DNA from: Zerene cesonia
Lineage: Eukaryota > Arthropoda > Insecta > Lepidoptera > Pieridae
Direction: 5' to 3'
Length of the DNA: 64,000 nt
Assembly: GCF_012273895.1 (NCBI RefSeq)
Contig: NC_052111.1
Location: forward strand, 7,750,001 to 7,814,000
In this document: piece after piece, positions 12,001-22,753 of the stretch
Layout of the letters: each line of letters starts with the position of its first letter
Position numbering within the stretch: the first letter of the stretch is position 1
The notes under the pieces: generated by a model
The model's database searches: none
The model's input: the letters and a program-made list of their open reading frames with translations, nothing else
Told to the model about the DNA's origin: nothing
Position numbers and translations under genes: made by a program

Positions 12001-15000
12001 GGCCACATAATTACGTCTCTATCGCACTAATCATTGATAAAGCACGTTTTTTTATTTTATTTAAGAAACTATGTATTTCTCAAAACTATATGAATTCTCT
12101 TATGCGTAAATGTTTTTTTTTTTGCCAATCGGTACAGTAAAATAGAACCGGTTTGTTCACTGCCTTATGGGATATGTGTCTCGAAGCGGAATAAGTAGGT
12201 ACTTATATGTAGGTACATATCATTTGCCAGGCGTAATTCCGACGAACGCATAGATTCGAATGTTAAAATATTATTTCCATATTCATGAATTCGTTTAGGA
12301 AATGAATAGAACCATACGCATTTAGAAATTATCGTAATAAATTACTTTTGCTAGGTACTTTACACTTAATCTCGCACTTTCCAAAGCGCGAGTATGAATT
12401 ACTAGCTACGCCCCGCGGTTTCACCCGCGTAAGTTCGTTCCCGCAGGAATATCGGGATAAAAAGTTACCTATATGTTATTCCAATTGTCCAGCTGTCTAC
12501 CTACCAAATTTCATTGCAATCGGTTCAGTAGTTTTTGCGTGAAAGAGCAACTAACGCACACACATCCTTACAAACTTTCGCATTTATAATATTAGTAGGA
12601 TAGTAGGATAAGTAGGAAGTAGGATTTGCAAACACGTGAACAATGTATTGATACTTGTGTATTATTTTAAGATGACTCATTGTGAAAACTGATTTATGTT
12701 CGTGCTACATTGTGCAATTTTCTCCTTTGAAAAAATAGCTCGCGTTTCACGTCGGATAAATTATTATATTGAGATCCATGTGGAATTGCATAAAAAACCT
12801 GTTAAGGCATGTAGTTTTACATTTTTTTTTTCGCATTTTGCTGGACATTGACGGAGTCCCTTCATCAGGTGGAGGCATGAACGAGATTTTTTTAAATTAA
12901 GTTCTCAATTTCTATGCTATTTTCTAAGTAAAGCAAATCCATAAAAATAAGAAAACTATATATAGTCTATAACTAGGTAAACATCTATGTTTACCTAGTT
13001 ATAGACTATAACACAGTCACTTTAGCACTAATATTTTAAACGTGATGTAATTTTATTATCTATTGTCCATTGTCTGTTAGCCGTAATTAACTTCGAAATA
13101 AATCATCATACAAGATTTTGTGCATTTTAAATATCTTATCAGCTAAATCGTTTTTGTAGTTTTTACACCTCCATACATTTTCATAGTATAAATATTAAGG
13201 AATATTCTACGTCAATGCGTCGTCAATCAATAACTTGCAGAATCACTAATTACGTAACTAAATTGTTCTTGTGTAACGTTTAACTATGTATAAAGTACTC
13301 TTACATCAATACACAAGAGATCGCAATCTATTCTGAGAAGAGTCTCCGCAATGACAAACTAAAATTCTCAAATGATTTAAGTCTTTTTTGCATTTTTACA
13401 GTGTAATATTCAGAATATTAGGTCTTGGTCTGGATCTATCTCCGTACTAAATTTCATCTAGATCCGATGAACTGTTTGTGTAGCAAAGAGTATCATAGGT
13501 GACTATTCTCTAAGCTGAATACCAGGATAACAGAGTATTTTTTACATTATTTTGAAATAAACAAACAATTCACACATTCATCTTAATTCTCAAGTATTAT
13601 CTGTAAATATATGGGTCTCGTAAAATGTTAATGCTGTGGCCTTAACCTACCATTGCCTGACAACTCCACCGTAATTCATTATGGCATAATATAATAACAT
13701 AGTATAACACTAGTAATACTGAGGTTAAAGTCCAAACAGATCATTGTAGCGAATATATAAAACTCGTTTGTATTTAACTAGCTTATCGCCCACGTAGTTA
13801 TGGGAAAACACAGTCTAGAAGTACTCCCCGCATAACTCCCGTTCAGGTTCCCGTGGAGTTTCCGGGATAAAAACTGTTATACCAAATTTAATTAAAATCT
13901 GTTCAGCCGTTTAGGCGTGAAGGGAGAGCAAGACACAAGCAAACAATGAATATTCCCTCGAAACCATTGTCTCGGCTCATGCAGATACAGTAAAAATGAT
14001 TTGATATCTATTTCAAATTTTTATATACATTGTAAGGCATCAAACATTTTCAGATTATTTTATTTCATTTACTTAATCATTTGATAAATTTTAATACGCC
14101 GAGAATCGTGTTAGTTCGGGGGGGTTTAGGTGACGTCTTCAATTAGTACATATTTCAGTCTGAAGATACGGTGCTTCGCGACGTATAATTTTTCCACACT
14201 AGAATAAGTTCACACCGCCTTCCTCTAACCTCGCCTGAGCCATCCTCAATATCACCAATTTATTAAAGCGACATCGTTTAAAATGTGGCGTTTTTGGAAA
14301 CAATCAACCTATACTTGACTATAATTTATCTCTTCCTAGTGGCTCACACAGCGAATTACTGCGTTGTAATGGCCCAGCTATACACCCAGGGCAAATGCCA
14401 CGGCATACACCCGTTCATTGTCCAACTGCGTGACGAAGAGACACACATGCCGCTCCCTGGCATTAAGGTGGGCGAGATCGGTGCCAAGCTTGGCATGAAT
14501 GGAACGAATAATGGCTTCCTGGGACTCGAAAACGTCAGGATACCTAGGGATCACATGCTGATGAAGAACTCCCAAGTTCTAGAGGTGAGAGCGATAGGTT
14601 TTAAAAATGAATAGAGTAACAGTTTTCATAACATAACTATTATTTTAAATTAAATATAAATTAAGACGGAAAACAAGGCCATTCGGGTCAACAGTTTGTG
14701 ATGCTTAAAATCATTCACGGCGCTGATTTTACAGTGCGCGTAAATAAACCAAGGTCGAGTTATGACTTTTAGAGCTAGTAAAAAAGATAATAATATGTAC
14801 AACTTTTTTCTAATTCTTTTATTTAACAGTCAAAATAGATAACTATGCGTTATGCGAATATGCGTTTTTCTTTATTTCTTGTACATTTTCAACCTACTCC
14901 AAAAGGATAGAGGAAGGATGAGGTGACCCCTTAACTTTCATGATTTTTTATTCGATATCTGGTGCCTTCCGTGTGGTCCTATTTAAATTTGGTCTAGTTC

Positions 15001-18000
15001 TGATTTTTGTTAAATATAGTTATGCAATCCTAATGAACGAAAAACGTGTTATTTAAGGATGGCACATACGTTAAAGCACCAAGCTCCAAACTCGCGTACG
15101 GTACGATGATGTTCGTCCGTGTGATGCTCGTCAATGACATGTGTAATTATATGGCAAAGGCGGTTACCATAGCAACCAGATATTCCGCGATCAGGAGGCA
15201 GTCGCAGCCGAAGCCTGAGTAAGTGCTCTGTGTGTTACACGTAGGTTTTATTTATTGTTTAATATATAAATAGTGATTCTTTGATTATCTTTTTGAGCAT
15301 TTCAATTATAATTGCATTTTTTTGTTGCTTGCGACCATATGTTCATAAAAAAGCGACAAAAACGTAAATTATTCAGGTTTTCTTAGGTGTTGAAATACCT
15401 ACCTAATGAACTTTCACTGGTGACAATAATTCGTGATGTTTTTTAACAAAGAGCGTCACACTTATGAATTTCCAAAAAAAATTACCATTAATTTATTCGT
15501 AGCAATTAAACCATATTACCAAGCTATATAGCTTATGCTCGCGGCTTTGCACCCGTTAAATTCGAAAAAGTGTAATAAATGTAATATAAAAAATCTTAAT
15601 ATATATAAATCTCGTGTCACAATGTTTGTCCTCAATGGACTCCTAAACCACTTAACCGATTATAATAAAATTCGCACACCATGTGCAGTTCTATCCAACT
15701 TGAGACATAGGATAGTTTAAATAATTTTAATTACGATAAACGACAACCCGGGCGGAGCCGGGGCGTGCAGCTAGTATATATATAAATCTTTCTCTGACCA
15801 CTCCTATCTGTTAAAAAAAAACCCTAAGAGAAAAAGATGTAATCATATATTTGATTTATACTATGCAGTGATTTTACTTGAATTACAATACTTCTTCAGC
15901 GAGCCGGAACCACAGATCCTGGACTACGTGACGCAACAGCACAAGCTGTTGGTGGGGATAGCGGCGGTGCACGCGTTCAAGCTGAATGCCGACTGGATAT
16001 GGAACATGTACAACAACGTGACCGCCGAACTCGAGTCGGGCGATTTGGAGAGATTGCCCGAGGTCTGTACTTTATTTATTTACGTGTAACGATACTTTAT
16101 TCCTACTATTATCTATTGCATATTACAAAAAAAAAACTTTTTTTTTCTTGGTTACCTAACAGCATAGAATTTTTTTGGCTACGAAGGAGGTATCTCAAGA
16201 TGAATTGAAAAAAATTAATAATCTACATTTTATTATGATACTTAATTGTGATATGGCAATACAAAACACACAATGTCATGTATTAATGATGTAGCTACAC
16301 GCGTTGTCGTGTAGCTTGAAAGCAATTGACGTAATGTGACATGGTAAAGTAACCGAACGCAATCACCGAACAAAATAGAGCAGCATGCTACTATTTCACG
16401 CCGGTTTTCCGTGGAGTTGTGGCCAAATTCGTGCCGAATCGTGCTCGACTCCCACATACAAATGATGATGATAAATCCAAAATTCGCATATATCGTTCCA
16501 GCTACACGCGCTGTCATGCTGCTTGAAGGCGGTGGTCACCGCAGATGCCGCGGAGTGCGTGGAGCGCTGCCGGCTCGCGTGCGGCGGCCACGGGTACATG
16601 CTCTCCTCCAACCTGCCGCTCACCTACGGGCTGGTGACTGCGGCCTGCACGTACGAGGGGGAGAACACCGTGCTGCTGCTGCAGACGGCTAGGTGCGGTC
16701 TGAATAGATACTAGAACAAAGATTTATGAGCTTAATGAGATCTAATTTTTGAGATACGAAGAAAAGAAAGAAAAATTATCAAAGCTCTATGATAGAAATA
16801 ATAGTAAATATCATAGTATTTGTTGCAAACGCCTAGTAGATACAGAGAAATTGTATTAATGCATTATGATAGTAATAATAGTAAATTTCATCGCATCGTC
16901 GTAATTGTAGATATGGTCAGTAAAAACGGTGCGTGCGGTGTCCGCAGGTACCTGGTGAAGGCGTGGCAGCAGGCGGCGGCCGGCGGCGGCGCGCCGCCCA
17001 CGCTGCAGCACGTGGCGCCCGCGCCGCGCCGCAACCCGCCCTGGGAGAACTCCGTCCGGGGCATTGTGGACGGCTTCCACACCGTCGCCGCTGGGTGAGT
17101 TGACATTTTTAAACCGACTTCAAAAAAGGGGGAGGAGGTTATCGATTCGATTTTTGGGGGTTTTTGTTAAATTCTAACTTTTTGAGGGGTGACACGATTT
17201 TTGTGATTCTGTTTTATTTTGAAAGCTCTTTCCATGTGATCCCATTCAAATTTGGTCTAGTATTGACAATTTAAAGGCGGTATAGTTGTTTGTTAAAATT
17301 TATTATTGTGTCCGAGCCGGCAACTGAGCTGGTGGTTCGATGGTAAGCGATCACCATCGCCCATGAACATAAGCAGAAGCCCCACGTCTCTGTAACTGGA
17401 TCGCCGGCTTTAATAGATAAAGGATAATTTATGGGACTGATGAGGGGAATTAAGGAGAGAAATGGGAGGGGTAAGAAAAAGGATACGCGTCCTGTTGTTG
17501 GTAACGCACATTGAAAATTTTTTCCCGTAGAAAAGTCGTTTAGACAAACTTCGCAATCAATTTGTCAATTTATCATAACGAGTGGCCCGATTTATTTTGA
17601 ATCAATATAATATAGTCCACTCGCTATCACGTCTTAAGAATTGTTAAGTTCTAAACACGACACAATTTTTAAATGAGACTCGTTTTTATGCCATTGTCGA
17701 AAGAAAATTGATAACATAACGAACTTTTATTTTAGAAAAATTGGCCTGTGCGTCGCTCAAATAGAGAAGCGACAGAAGTCGGGAATGTCGTACGAAGACG
17801 CGTGGAACATGACATCTATCCAGTTAGCTTCGGCCTCTGAAGTAATTTTGTTTGTATTTCTTTGTTTATTTGTTCTTTTGTAATGCGTTAATTATGCGTT
17901 AATTTGCAACTGATTGACCTCATTTTTTTTTGTGTTCGATTGGGTTGGTTGTCATTTGGTTCAATTTTAGTATTTAGATAATTACCTTTCTAGATCCCCA

Positions 18001-19272
18001 ATCGCTCCCCGGGGTAAGTGAACTTTTTTGTAGAAAATAATAATTTTTATACCTTTTTAATTACAGGCACATTGCCGCGCAATAATCCTGGCGACGTACC
18101 TTAAAGAAACGGAGCAACTGGTCAAGGGCGTGTCGGCGGAGCTGCGGCTGGTGCTGCTGCAGCTCGTGGACCTGTACGTGCTGTACTGGGCGCTGCAGCG
18201 GATTGGCGACTTGTTAAGGGTGAGTCACATGCCACGTAACTCAAGCTTCTTATTTATACCCACCGGCTCGAAGGACCAGATGTGTTGTTTTTATAATTTG
18301 TTATTCGAGGTTGAGTTGTTACTGGATTTGGAGTTGAGTTTGAGTTGGTGTTGAGTTTGAGTTGGTGTTGAGTTTGAGTTGTTGTTGAGTTTGAGTTTAC
18401 GTTGTGTTCCCAGTTCACGTCGATATCGGAGCGCGACATCGAGCAGCTGCAGAGCTGGTACGAGCTCACGCTCAGCAAGCTGCGCCGCAACGCCGTCGGG
18501 CTCGTCGACGCCTTCGACATTAGGGACGAGGTTGGGTATTGTTTTTAACCTACTTGAAGAAAAGAGGACGTTCTCAATTCGACTGTATTTTTTTGCGACT
18601 TGGTACATCAGAACTTTCGAATGGATGAACCGATTTGATGATTTTTTTTTATTCGAAAACTGATGGCCCTCTCGTGTGTACCACAACTTTAAATTTGTTC
18701 CAGTTTTGACTAACTGACGGCGGTTTAGTTTTCCGTTAAAAATAAATGTAATATATGTATAAGAGTGGTCATAGTGAAGAGACTACATTGTCGGGGATAC
18801 AAGCTGGGGATCGTTAATGTTTAAGCAGACAAAAAATAATATAGAAGAACGACCAATACGAAAGTGACTTATATAGACGGTAGTGTAGGTAAAAACACGG
18901 GGCACAGCTAGTTTTAATACATCTTCTTCTTATATATAAAATTCTCGTGTCACAGTTTTCGTTGCCAAACTCCTCCGAAACGAGAGGAATCGCCTCTGAA
19001 ATTTGGTAAGCATATTGGGTAGGTCTGAGAATCGGCCAACATCTATTTTTTATCCCGATATTCCTACGGGATACGGACTTACGCGGGTGAAACCGCGGGG
19101 CGCAGCTAGTTTTATATAAATTTTTCAGATTTTAAATTCAACACTTGGTGCGTACGACGGTAACGCCTACGAGCGACTCATGGCTGAAGCAATGAAGAGC
19201 CCTCTCAACGCCGCTCCAGTTAACGATAGCTTCCACAAGTATCTGAAACCTTTTATGCAAGGAAAATTGTAA
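9081..19272 (+). CDS. ACOX1: Peroxisomal acyl-CoA oxidase ACOX-A, complete, 13 coding exons
   Basis: Exons: 9081-9204, 10152-10311, 10728-10896, 11266-11389, 14340-14584, 15058-15218, 15900-16062, 16502-16692, 16948-17094, 17736-17841, 18067-18219, 18414-18530, 19129-19272. Lengths add to 2004 nt, or 667 aa plus TAA, close to mammalian ACOX1. The family enzyme is a flavoprotein that oxidises acyl-CoA to trans-2-enoyl-CoA and passes electrons to O2, giving H2O2: the first step of peroxisomal beta-oxidation. Supporting motifs are TIMGQGTVEQQAYW and TELGHGTFIRGLETTATYDP (exons 3-4), CGGHGY at residues 409-414, and ACTYEGENTV, whose Glu434 lies where the catalytic base of the rat enzyme lies. The last residues are GKL, a variant of the SKL peroxisomal signal. 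Oddities: Ala194 stands in GGLAHTAN where ACOX-B has Gly, exon 9 is very GC- and Ala/Gly-rich, intron 4 is swollen by repeats to 2.95 kb, and a Helitron abuts the exon 13 acceptor. Confidence 0.95.
11412..11788 (-). repeat. Helitron-like element, long or interrupted copy
   Basis: The minus-strand 3' end (CTAG at 11412-11415, flanked by A on the plus strand) is followed by 'cgacccggctccgcccgga'. About 300 bases further on, the minus-strand 5' part of the same subfamily appears: 'caaatcggaccagttcctgagattagtgcgtt' and 'cttcagctttatattatta'. The space between may hold an insertion. Lies in intron 4 of ACOX-A. Confidence 0.5.
12412..12600 (-). repeat. Helitron-like element with intact A|TC...CTAG|T borders
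   Basis: On the minus strand it runs from TCCTACTAATATTATAAATG to GGGGCGTAGCTAG, 189 bp, inserted between A and T with no target duplication. It contains 'caatcggttcagtagtttttgcgtgaaagagcaac'. Lies in intron 4 of ACOX-A. Confidence 0.75.
12961..13010. repeat. Perfect 24-bp inverted repeat with 2-bp spacer
   Basis: 12961-12984 is the exact reverse complement of 12987-13010, with the dinucleotide CT between. It is AT-rich and lies in intron 4 of ACOX-A. No matching terminal repeats of a transposon were seen around it. Confidence 0.9.
13778..13955 (-). repeat. Helitron-like element, partly decayed
   Basis: CTAG at 13778 begins the minus-strand 3' end. Inside are 'gttcccgtggagtttccgggataaaaac' and 'aatctgttcagccgtttaggcgtga'. 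The far border is approximate. Lies in intron 4 of ACOX-A. Confidence 0.6.
14885..15020 (+). repeat. Degenerate copy of an interspersed repeat also at 17112 and 18545
   Basis: It shares 'aaatttggtctagt' followed by a short spacer and 'gttaaa' with the copy at 17112-17305. Lies in intron 5 of ACOX-A. The family is not named here. Confidence 0.45.
15594..15774 (+). repeat. Helitron-like element with intact A|TC...CTAG|T borders
   Basis: It begins TCTTAATATATATAAATCTC after A and ends GGGGCGTGCAGCTAG before T. Lies in intron 6 of ACOX-A. A short decayed end of a similar element lies just upstream, about 15520-15560. Confidence 0.7.
16295..16330 (+). pseudogene. Relic of the start of ACOX-A exon 8
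   Basis: After TGTAG the sequence CTACACGCGTTGTCGTGTAG and onward reads LHALSCSLKAID, against LHALSCCLKAVVT at the true exon 8 start (16502). It is followed by GTAATG. It looks like a decayed partial duplicate about 200 bp upstream of exon 8. ACOX-B has no equivalent in its much shorter intron 7. Confidence 0.55.
17112..17305 (+). repeat. Lepidopteran interspersed repeat ('aaccgacttcaaaaaa' family)
   Basis: It begins AAACCGACTTCAAAAAAGGG and contains 'aaatttggtctagtattgac'. A related, more diverged copy lies at 18545-18740. Both are in introns of ACOX-A. Confidence 0.6.
17313..17515 (+). repeat. SINE-like element with 'gctggtggttcgatggtaagcgatcacc' block
   Basis: It contains CAACTGAGCTGGTGGTTCG, GGTAAGCGATCACCATCGCC and a 3' part with 'ggaattaaggagagaaatgggaggggtaag'. 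Related copies are at 35764, 43253, 44935 and 47425-47845. Lies in intron 9 of ACOX-A. Confidence 0.65.
18300..18402 (+). repeat. Minisatellite in ACOX-A intron 11
   Basis: Head-to-tail copies of a roughly 17-18-base unit, GAGTTTGAGTTGGTGTT, reach nearly to the exon 12 acceptor. The same array, with fewer units, occupies intron 11 of ACOX-B at 30178-30245. Confidence 0.8.
18545..18740 (+). repeat. Diverged copy of the 'aaccgacttcaaaaaa' repeat
   Basis: Blocks 'gttctcaattcgactgt', 'gaatggatgaaccgatttgatg' and 'actgacggcggtttagttttccgttaaa' are recognisable. Lies in intron 12 of ACOX-A. Confidence 0.5.
18922..19109 (+). repeat. Helitron-like element abutting the exon 13 acceptor of ACOX-A
   Basis: It starts TCTTCTTCTTATATATAAAA after A and ends GCGGGGCGCAGCTAG before T, 188 bp. 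Only 19 bases separate its end from exon 13 (19129). A second, older element of the same kind ends in CTAG at 18911, just upstream. Confidence 0.75.
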
Positions 19273-19491
19273 TTTAGCAATGCTATTTGTAAACATTTTA
19301 TGTATCAGACTGTGTAAAGAAAAATGTAAGATGAATTTCATAAAATTGGTGAATTTATTTTAATAGATTTAAAAGCGGTTTATTCGTTATATTATTTCTA
19401 TAATAGCGCGATGTTGCAGGCATAATGCGAGCGTGGTCTCAAAGAGATTCGTTTTCAATTATCTCATCTAATATTGTAATAATATTACGTA

Positions 19492-19497
19492 AATAAA
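19492..19497 (+). terminator. Candidate ACOX-A polyadenylation signal
   Basis: AATAAA about 220 bases after the ACOX-A stop codon. It is the first perfect hexamer in this direction. Confidence 0.5.
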
Positions 19498-19711
19498 ACG
19501 AAATAAACAATACCAAAAGGTGATAAACGAATTGTAAGTTGGATTTAACTTAAAAGAAAAATTTCCAAAATATAATAATAAGATATAGAAAACGGGTTTG
19601 TGCAAATTTTACAAAGTTTTTATTATTTAGTTGTTATCTTGATACTTTATGAACAACATGAACAACAATTTTCTATAGAACAAGGTGCTCAAAACATAGT
19701 TAGGTATATCC

Positions 19712-20711
19712 NNNNNNNNNNNNNNNNNNNNNNNNNNNNNNNNNNNNNNNNNNNNNNNNNNNNNNNNNNNNNNNNNNNNNNNNNNNNNNNNNNNNNNNNN
19801 NNNNNNNNNNNNNNNNNNNNNNNNNNNNNNNNNNNNNNNNNNNNNNNNNNNNNNNNNNNNNNNNNNNNNNNNNNNNNNNNNNNNNNNNNNNNNNNNNNNN
19901 NNNNNNNNNNNNNNNNNNNNNNNNNNNNNNNNNNNNNNNNNNNNNNNNNNNNNNNNNNNNNNNNNNNNNNNNNNNNNNNNNNNNNNNNNNNNNNNNNNNN
20001 NNNNNNNNNNNNNNNNNNNNNNNNNNNNNNNNNNNNNNNNNNNNNNNNNNNNNNNNNNNNNNNNNNNNNNNNNNNNNNNNNNNNNNNNNNNNNNNNNNNN
20101 NNNNNNNNNNNNNNNNNNNNNNNNNNNNNNNNNNNNNNNNNNNNNNNNNNNNNNNNNNNNNNNNNNNNNNNNNNNNNNNNNNNNNNNNNNNNNNNNNNNN
20201 NNNNNNNNNNNNNNNNNNNNNNNNNNNNNNNNNNNNNNNNNNNNNNNNNNNNNNNNNNNNNNNNNNNNNNNNNNNNNNNNNNNNNNNNNNNNNNNNNNNN
20301 NNNNNNNNNNNNNNNNNNNNNNNNNNNNNNNNNNNNNNNNNNNNNNNNNNNNNNNNNNNNNNNNNNNNNNNNNNNNNNNNNNNNNNNNNNNNNNNNNNNN
20401 NNNNNNNNNNNNNNNNNNNNNNNNNNNNNNNNNNNNNNNNNNNNNNNNNNNNNNNNNNNNNNNNNNNNNNNNNNNNNNNNNNNNNNNNNNNNNNNNNNNN
20501 NNNNNNNNNNNNNNNNNNNNNNNNNNNNNNNNNNNNNNNNNNNNNNNNNNNNNNNNNNNNNNNNNNNNNNNNNNNNNNNNNNNNNNNNNNNNNNNNNNNN
20601 NNNNNNNNNNNNNNNNNNNNNNNNNNNNNNNNNNNNNNNNNNNNNNNNNNNNNNNNNNNNNNNNNNNNNNNNNNNNNNNNNNNNNNNNNNNNNNNNNNNN
20701 NNNNNNNNNNN
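19712..20711. other. Scaffold gap, 1000 N
   Basis: A run of exactly 1000 N, like the other five gaps, so the size is a placeholder. The contig on its right seems to be placed in reverse. Confidence 0.99.
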
Positions 20712-20898
20712 CAAAGACACAAATGGTACAAAAGTTTGTCTTATCGCCTGAGACGATCTCTACAATCTTTAATTACAGGATGTTAAGTTTAAAAAAAAAT
20801 AATAATGAAGGCTAGCAGTCACCAAAAGACGTTTAAATCAGAAATATTAAATATATTAGATTTAGAACGTATGTAATATACTTGCTTATAACAATCAT
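20712..20898. repeat. Contig end that overlaps 24360-24545 in reverse complement
   Basis: Starting at the gap edge (CAAAGACACAAATGGTACAA), this stretch is the reverse complement of 24360-24545 apart from a few base differences and a homopolymer length difference. It is best read as an unmerged dovetail overlap between contigs and not as a biological inverted repeat. Confidence 0.9.
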
Positions 20899-21073
20899 TT
20901 CGATAGTCAGTCGCAGTTGTGGTTCCCATACACGTGAACTGCCTAGGGAACTCTATAGGCACACACTGGTACGGTACGGACCTCTTAAATACCATATATG
21001 TACGTGCAAGAATAGATTAATATACATGTAGTACGTATAGTGCTATGTTATCTGTGGTAGTGCATATGGTATA

Positions 21074-21228
21074 CTAGCTGTTCGCCCTGGCTTTGCCCGT
21101 GGTATCTATATATGATGATGTATAGCTTTCCTCCAAAATAATTTTTCAAATCGAACCAGTAGTTCCCGAAATTAGTGCGTTTATTAGAACAAACAAACTC
21201 TCAGCTTTATAATATTATAGAATAGATA
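21074..21228 (-). repeat. Helitron-like element
   Basis: The minus-strand 3' end is CTAG at 21074-21077. It contains 'tttttcaaatcgaaccagtagttcccgaaattagtgcgttt' and 'ctcagctttataatatta'. It falls in what would be intron 3 of ACOX-B once the contig is turned. Confidence 0.65.
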
Positions 21229-21353
21229 AGAAGAAAGAGAAAAGGTGATTTAGGATGCAAACGCTCAGGCAATTTTGGAAGGCTTTAAAAATTGAACGAA
21301 CTTTAAGCTACATGATGAATTATTTTCATTTGTACAACTTTTTACGAAGATAC

Positions 21354-22753
21354 CTGGGCATATGAACCGATAATATCCAAATTGATAGCCCTACTCATCC
21401 AGTAGGCTTGCTGTTCTACTGTCCCTTGTCCCATAATGGTGGGTATAAACATGATATAGTGAAGAGCCAGCGGGTTGCCATCGCCGACAATAGCCGTTGC
21501 CAAAGAACCTCCTAGAAGGGCTCTGCAATATATCGAATACAAAATGTGTAAGACGCGGGTTTAAATTTCGAACCGCACCTCACGATTTTTTTTCCTCGAA
21601 ATATTATAGTAGGCGTCGAAAGCATCCAAAACAGAAATTAAGAAATGATCTTTACAATTTGAATATCGAAAAGAATAAATTTATAATTAAAAACTTTGAA
21701 GTTACAAATCAAAACTTACATATAGCTGTCGAGGCCGGCCTTTCCTTTCTCTTGTAATTTCTTGATCATTAGCAATGTGGCACAAGATTTTTTTATAGCT
21801 AGTTCATATTTCTCCTTATAGCTCAAATACATCCCTGGCACAGATTCATTATGGACACCTTCATTAAATACCATATCCTCTACAGAAGTGGAAAAAAAAT
21901 ATTTCTTAAGTACTTGAACTGGTGTTCTTTTTTTAACTTTTGAGGGAGTCAATAAATGACTCATAACGTAGAGCCAACGTAAAACAGATTCAAACTAGAA
22001 GAGTAGACTAGAATTAGGGGGTGTTGGAATTTGATTTGTCCGTGTGTGTCTGTAAGTATGTCTGTTTGATCGAAGTTCCAATGAAAGACCATTTTGATTT
22101 CATGCTTTTGTTAGCAAGCGTTATTATGGTTCTTTAATAACTGAAAATATTTAATAGCTAAAAATTGCGGATTAAATACTTTTTTTAATATTACAAATAA
22201 CAAATCCAAGATGGCTGATAAAACAAAATTGGATTGGTGTTTTATTGTATTTTAATTAACTATCTGTTAATTAGAACATGGTTGTAATTAGAGTTTAAAA
22301 ATGAATTCATGGAATGTTACTGATTCCTTAACAACTTTCAACAATCTATTAAAAAGAAAATAATTACAAACATAAAACTGCCGCTTGCCCCGGCTCCAAC
22401 CCGGTAGACTATTTTTCCAAGTTATTAAATTTTTGAACACTCATTGCTAATACTGCGTCGAAGTCCAACAAATCAATAACAATTAAAATTAAAATTATAA
22501 TCTTACATTTGGTTATAAATGCTCTGACTAGCACGATTGTATTTATATGTATCTAATTACGTTTATAGATTTTTAGGTCATAAAAATGTCCAATAAAAAA
22601 ATACTATTCAAATGTTAACTACTATTTACCTCGCTGTTTTCTCTCCTTAGTTTTTTGAGGACCGCCATCTAATAAATTTGTTAGTTCCGTAACATTAAAA
22701 GTGCAATTATCTCGCTCCCTCTGTAAATCTGGATTAATTTTATTGAACGGCAT
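21354..22753 (-). CDS. ACOX1: Acyl-CoA oxidase ACOX-B, exons 1-3 (on a reversed contig)
   Basis: Three minus-strand exons: 22630-22753 (ATG at 22753-22751), 21720-21879 and 21354-21522. Their lengths, 124, 160 and 169 nt, equal those of ACOX-A exons 1-3, and all phases agree. The translation starts MPFNKINPDLQRERDNCTFN and includes YLSYKEKYELAIKKSC and TIMGQGTVEQQAYW. It ends at a donor in the same phase as the acceptor of the exon at 25130. No exon 4 follows on the minus strand. The plus-strand gene at 25130-30756 lacks exactly exons 1-3. With the contig overlap described at 20712, this is best explained as the 5' part of that gene on a contig placed backwards. A true genomic inversion is the alternative, and would make both halves pseudogene fragments. 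Confidence 0.9.

Noticed and set aside
16396..16714. Several overlapping frames on both strands around 16400-16700
   Set aside because: They are shadows of the GC-rich exon 8 of ACOX-A. Only the frame LHALSCC...CGGHGY matches the oxidase family.
16820..17106. Frames on both strands at 16820-17106
   Set aside because: Shadows of GC-rich exon 9 of ACOX-A, with intron sequence added.
19600..20751. Long open frames across this and the other N gaps (23315-24394, 27811-29187, 43250-44416, 56408-57509, 61080-62319)
   Set aside because: They are open only because N was translated as X. No real coding sequence is shown.
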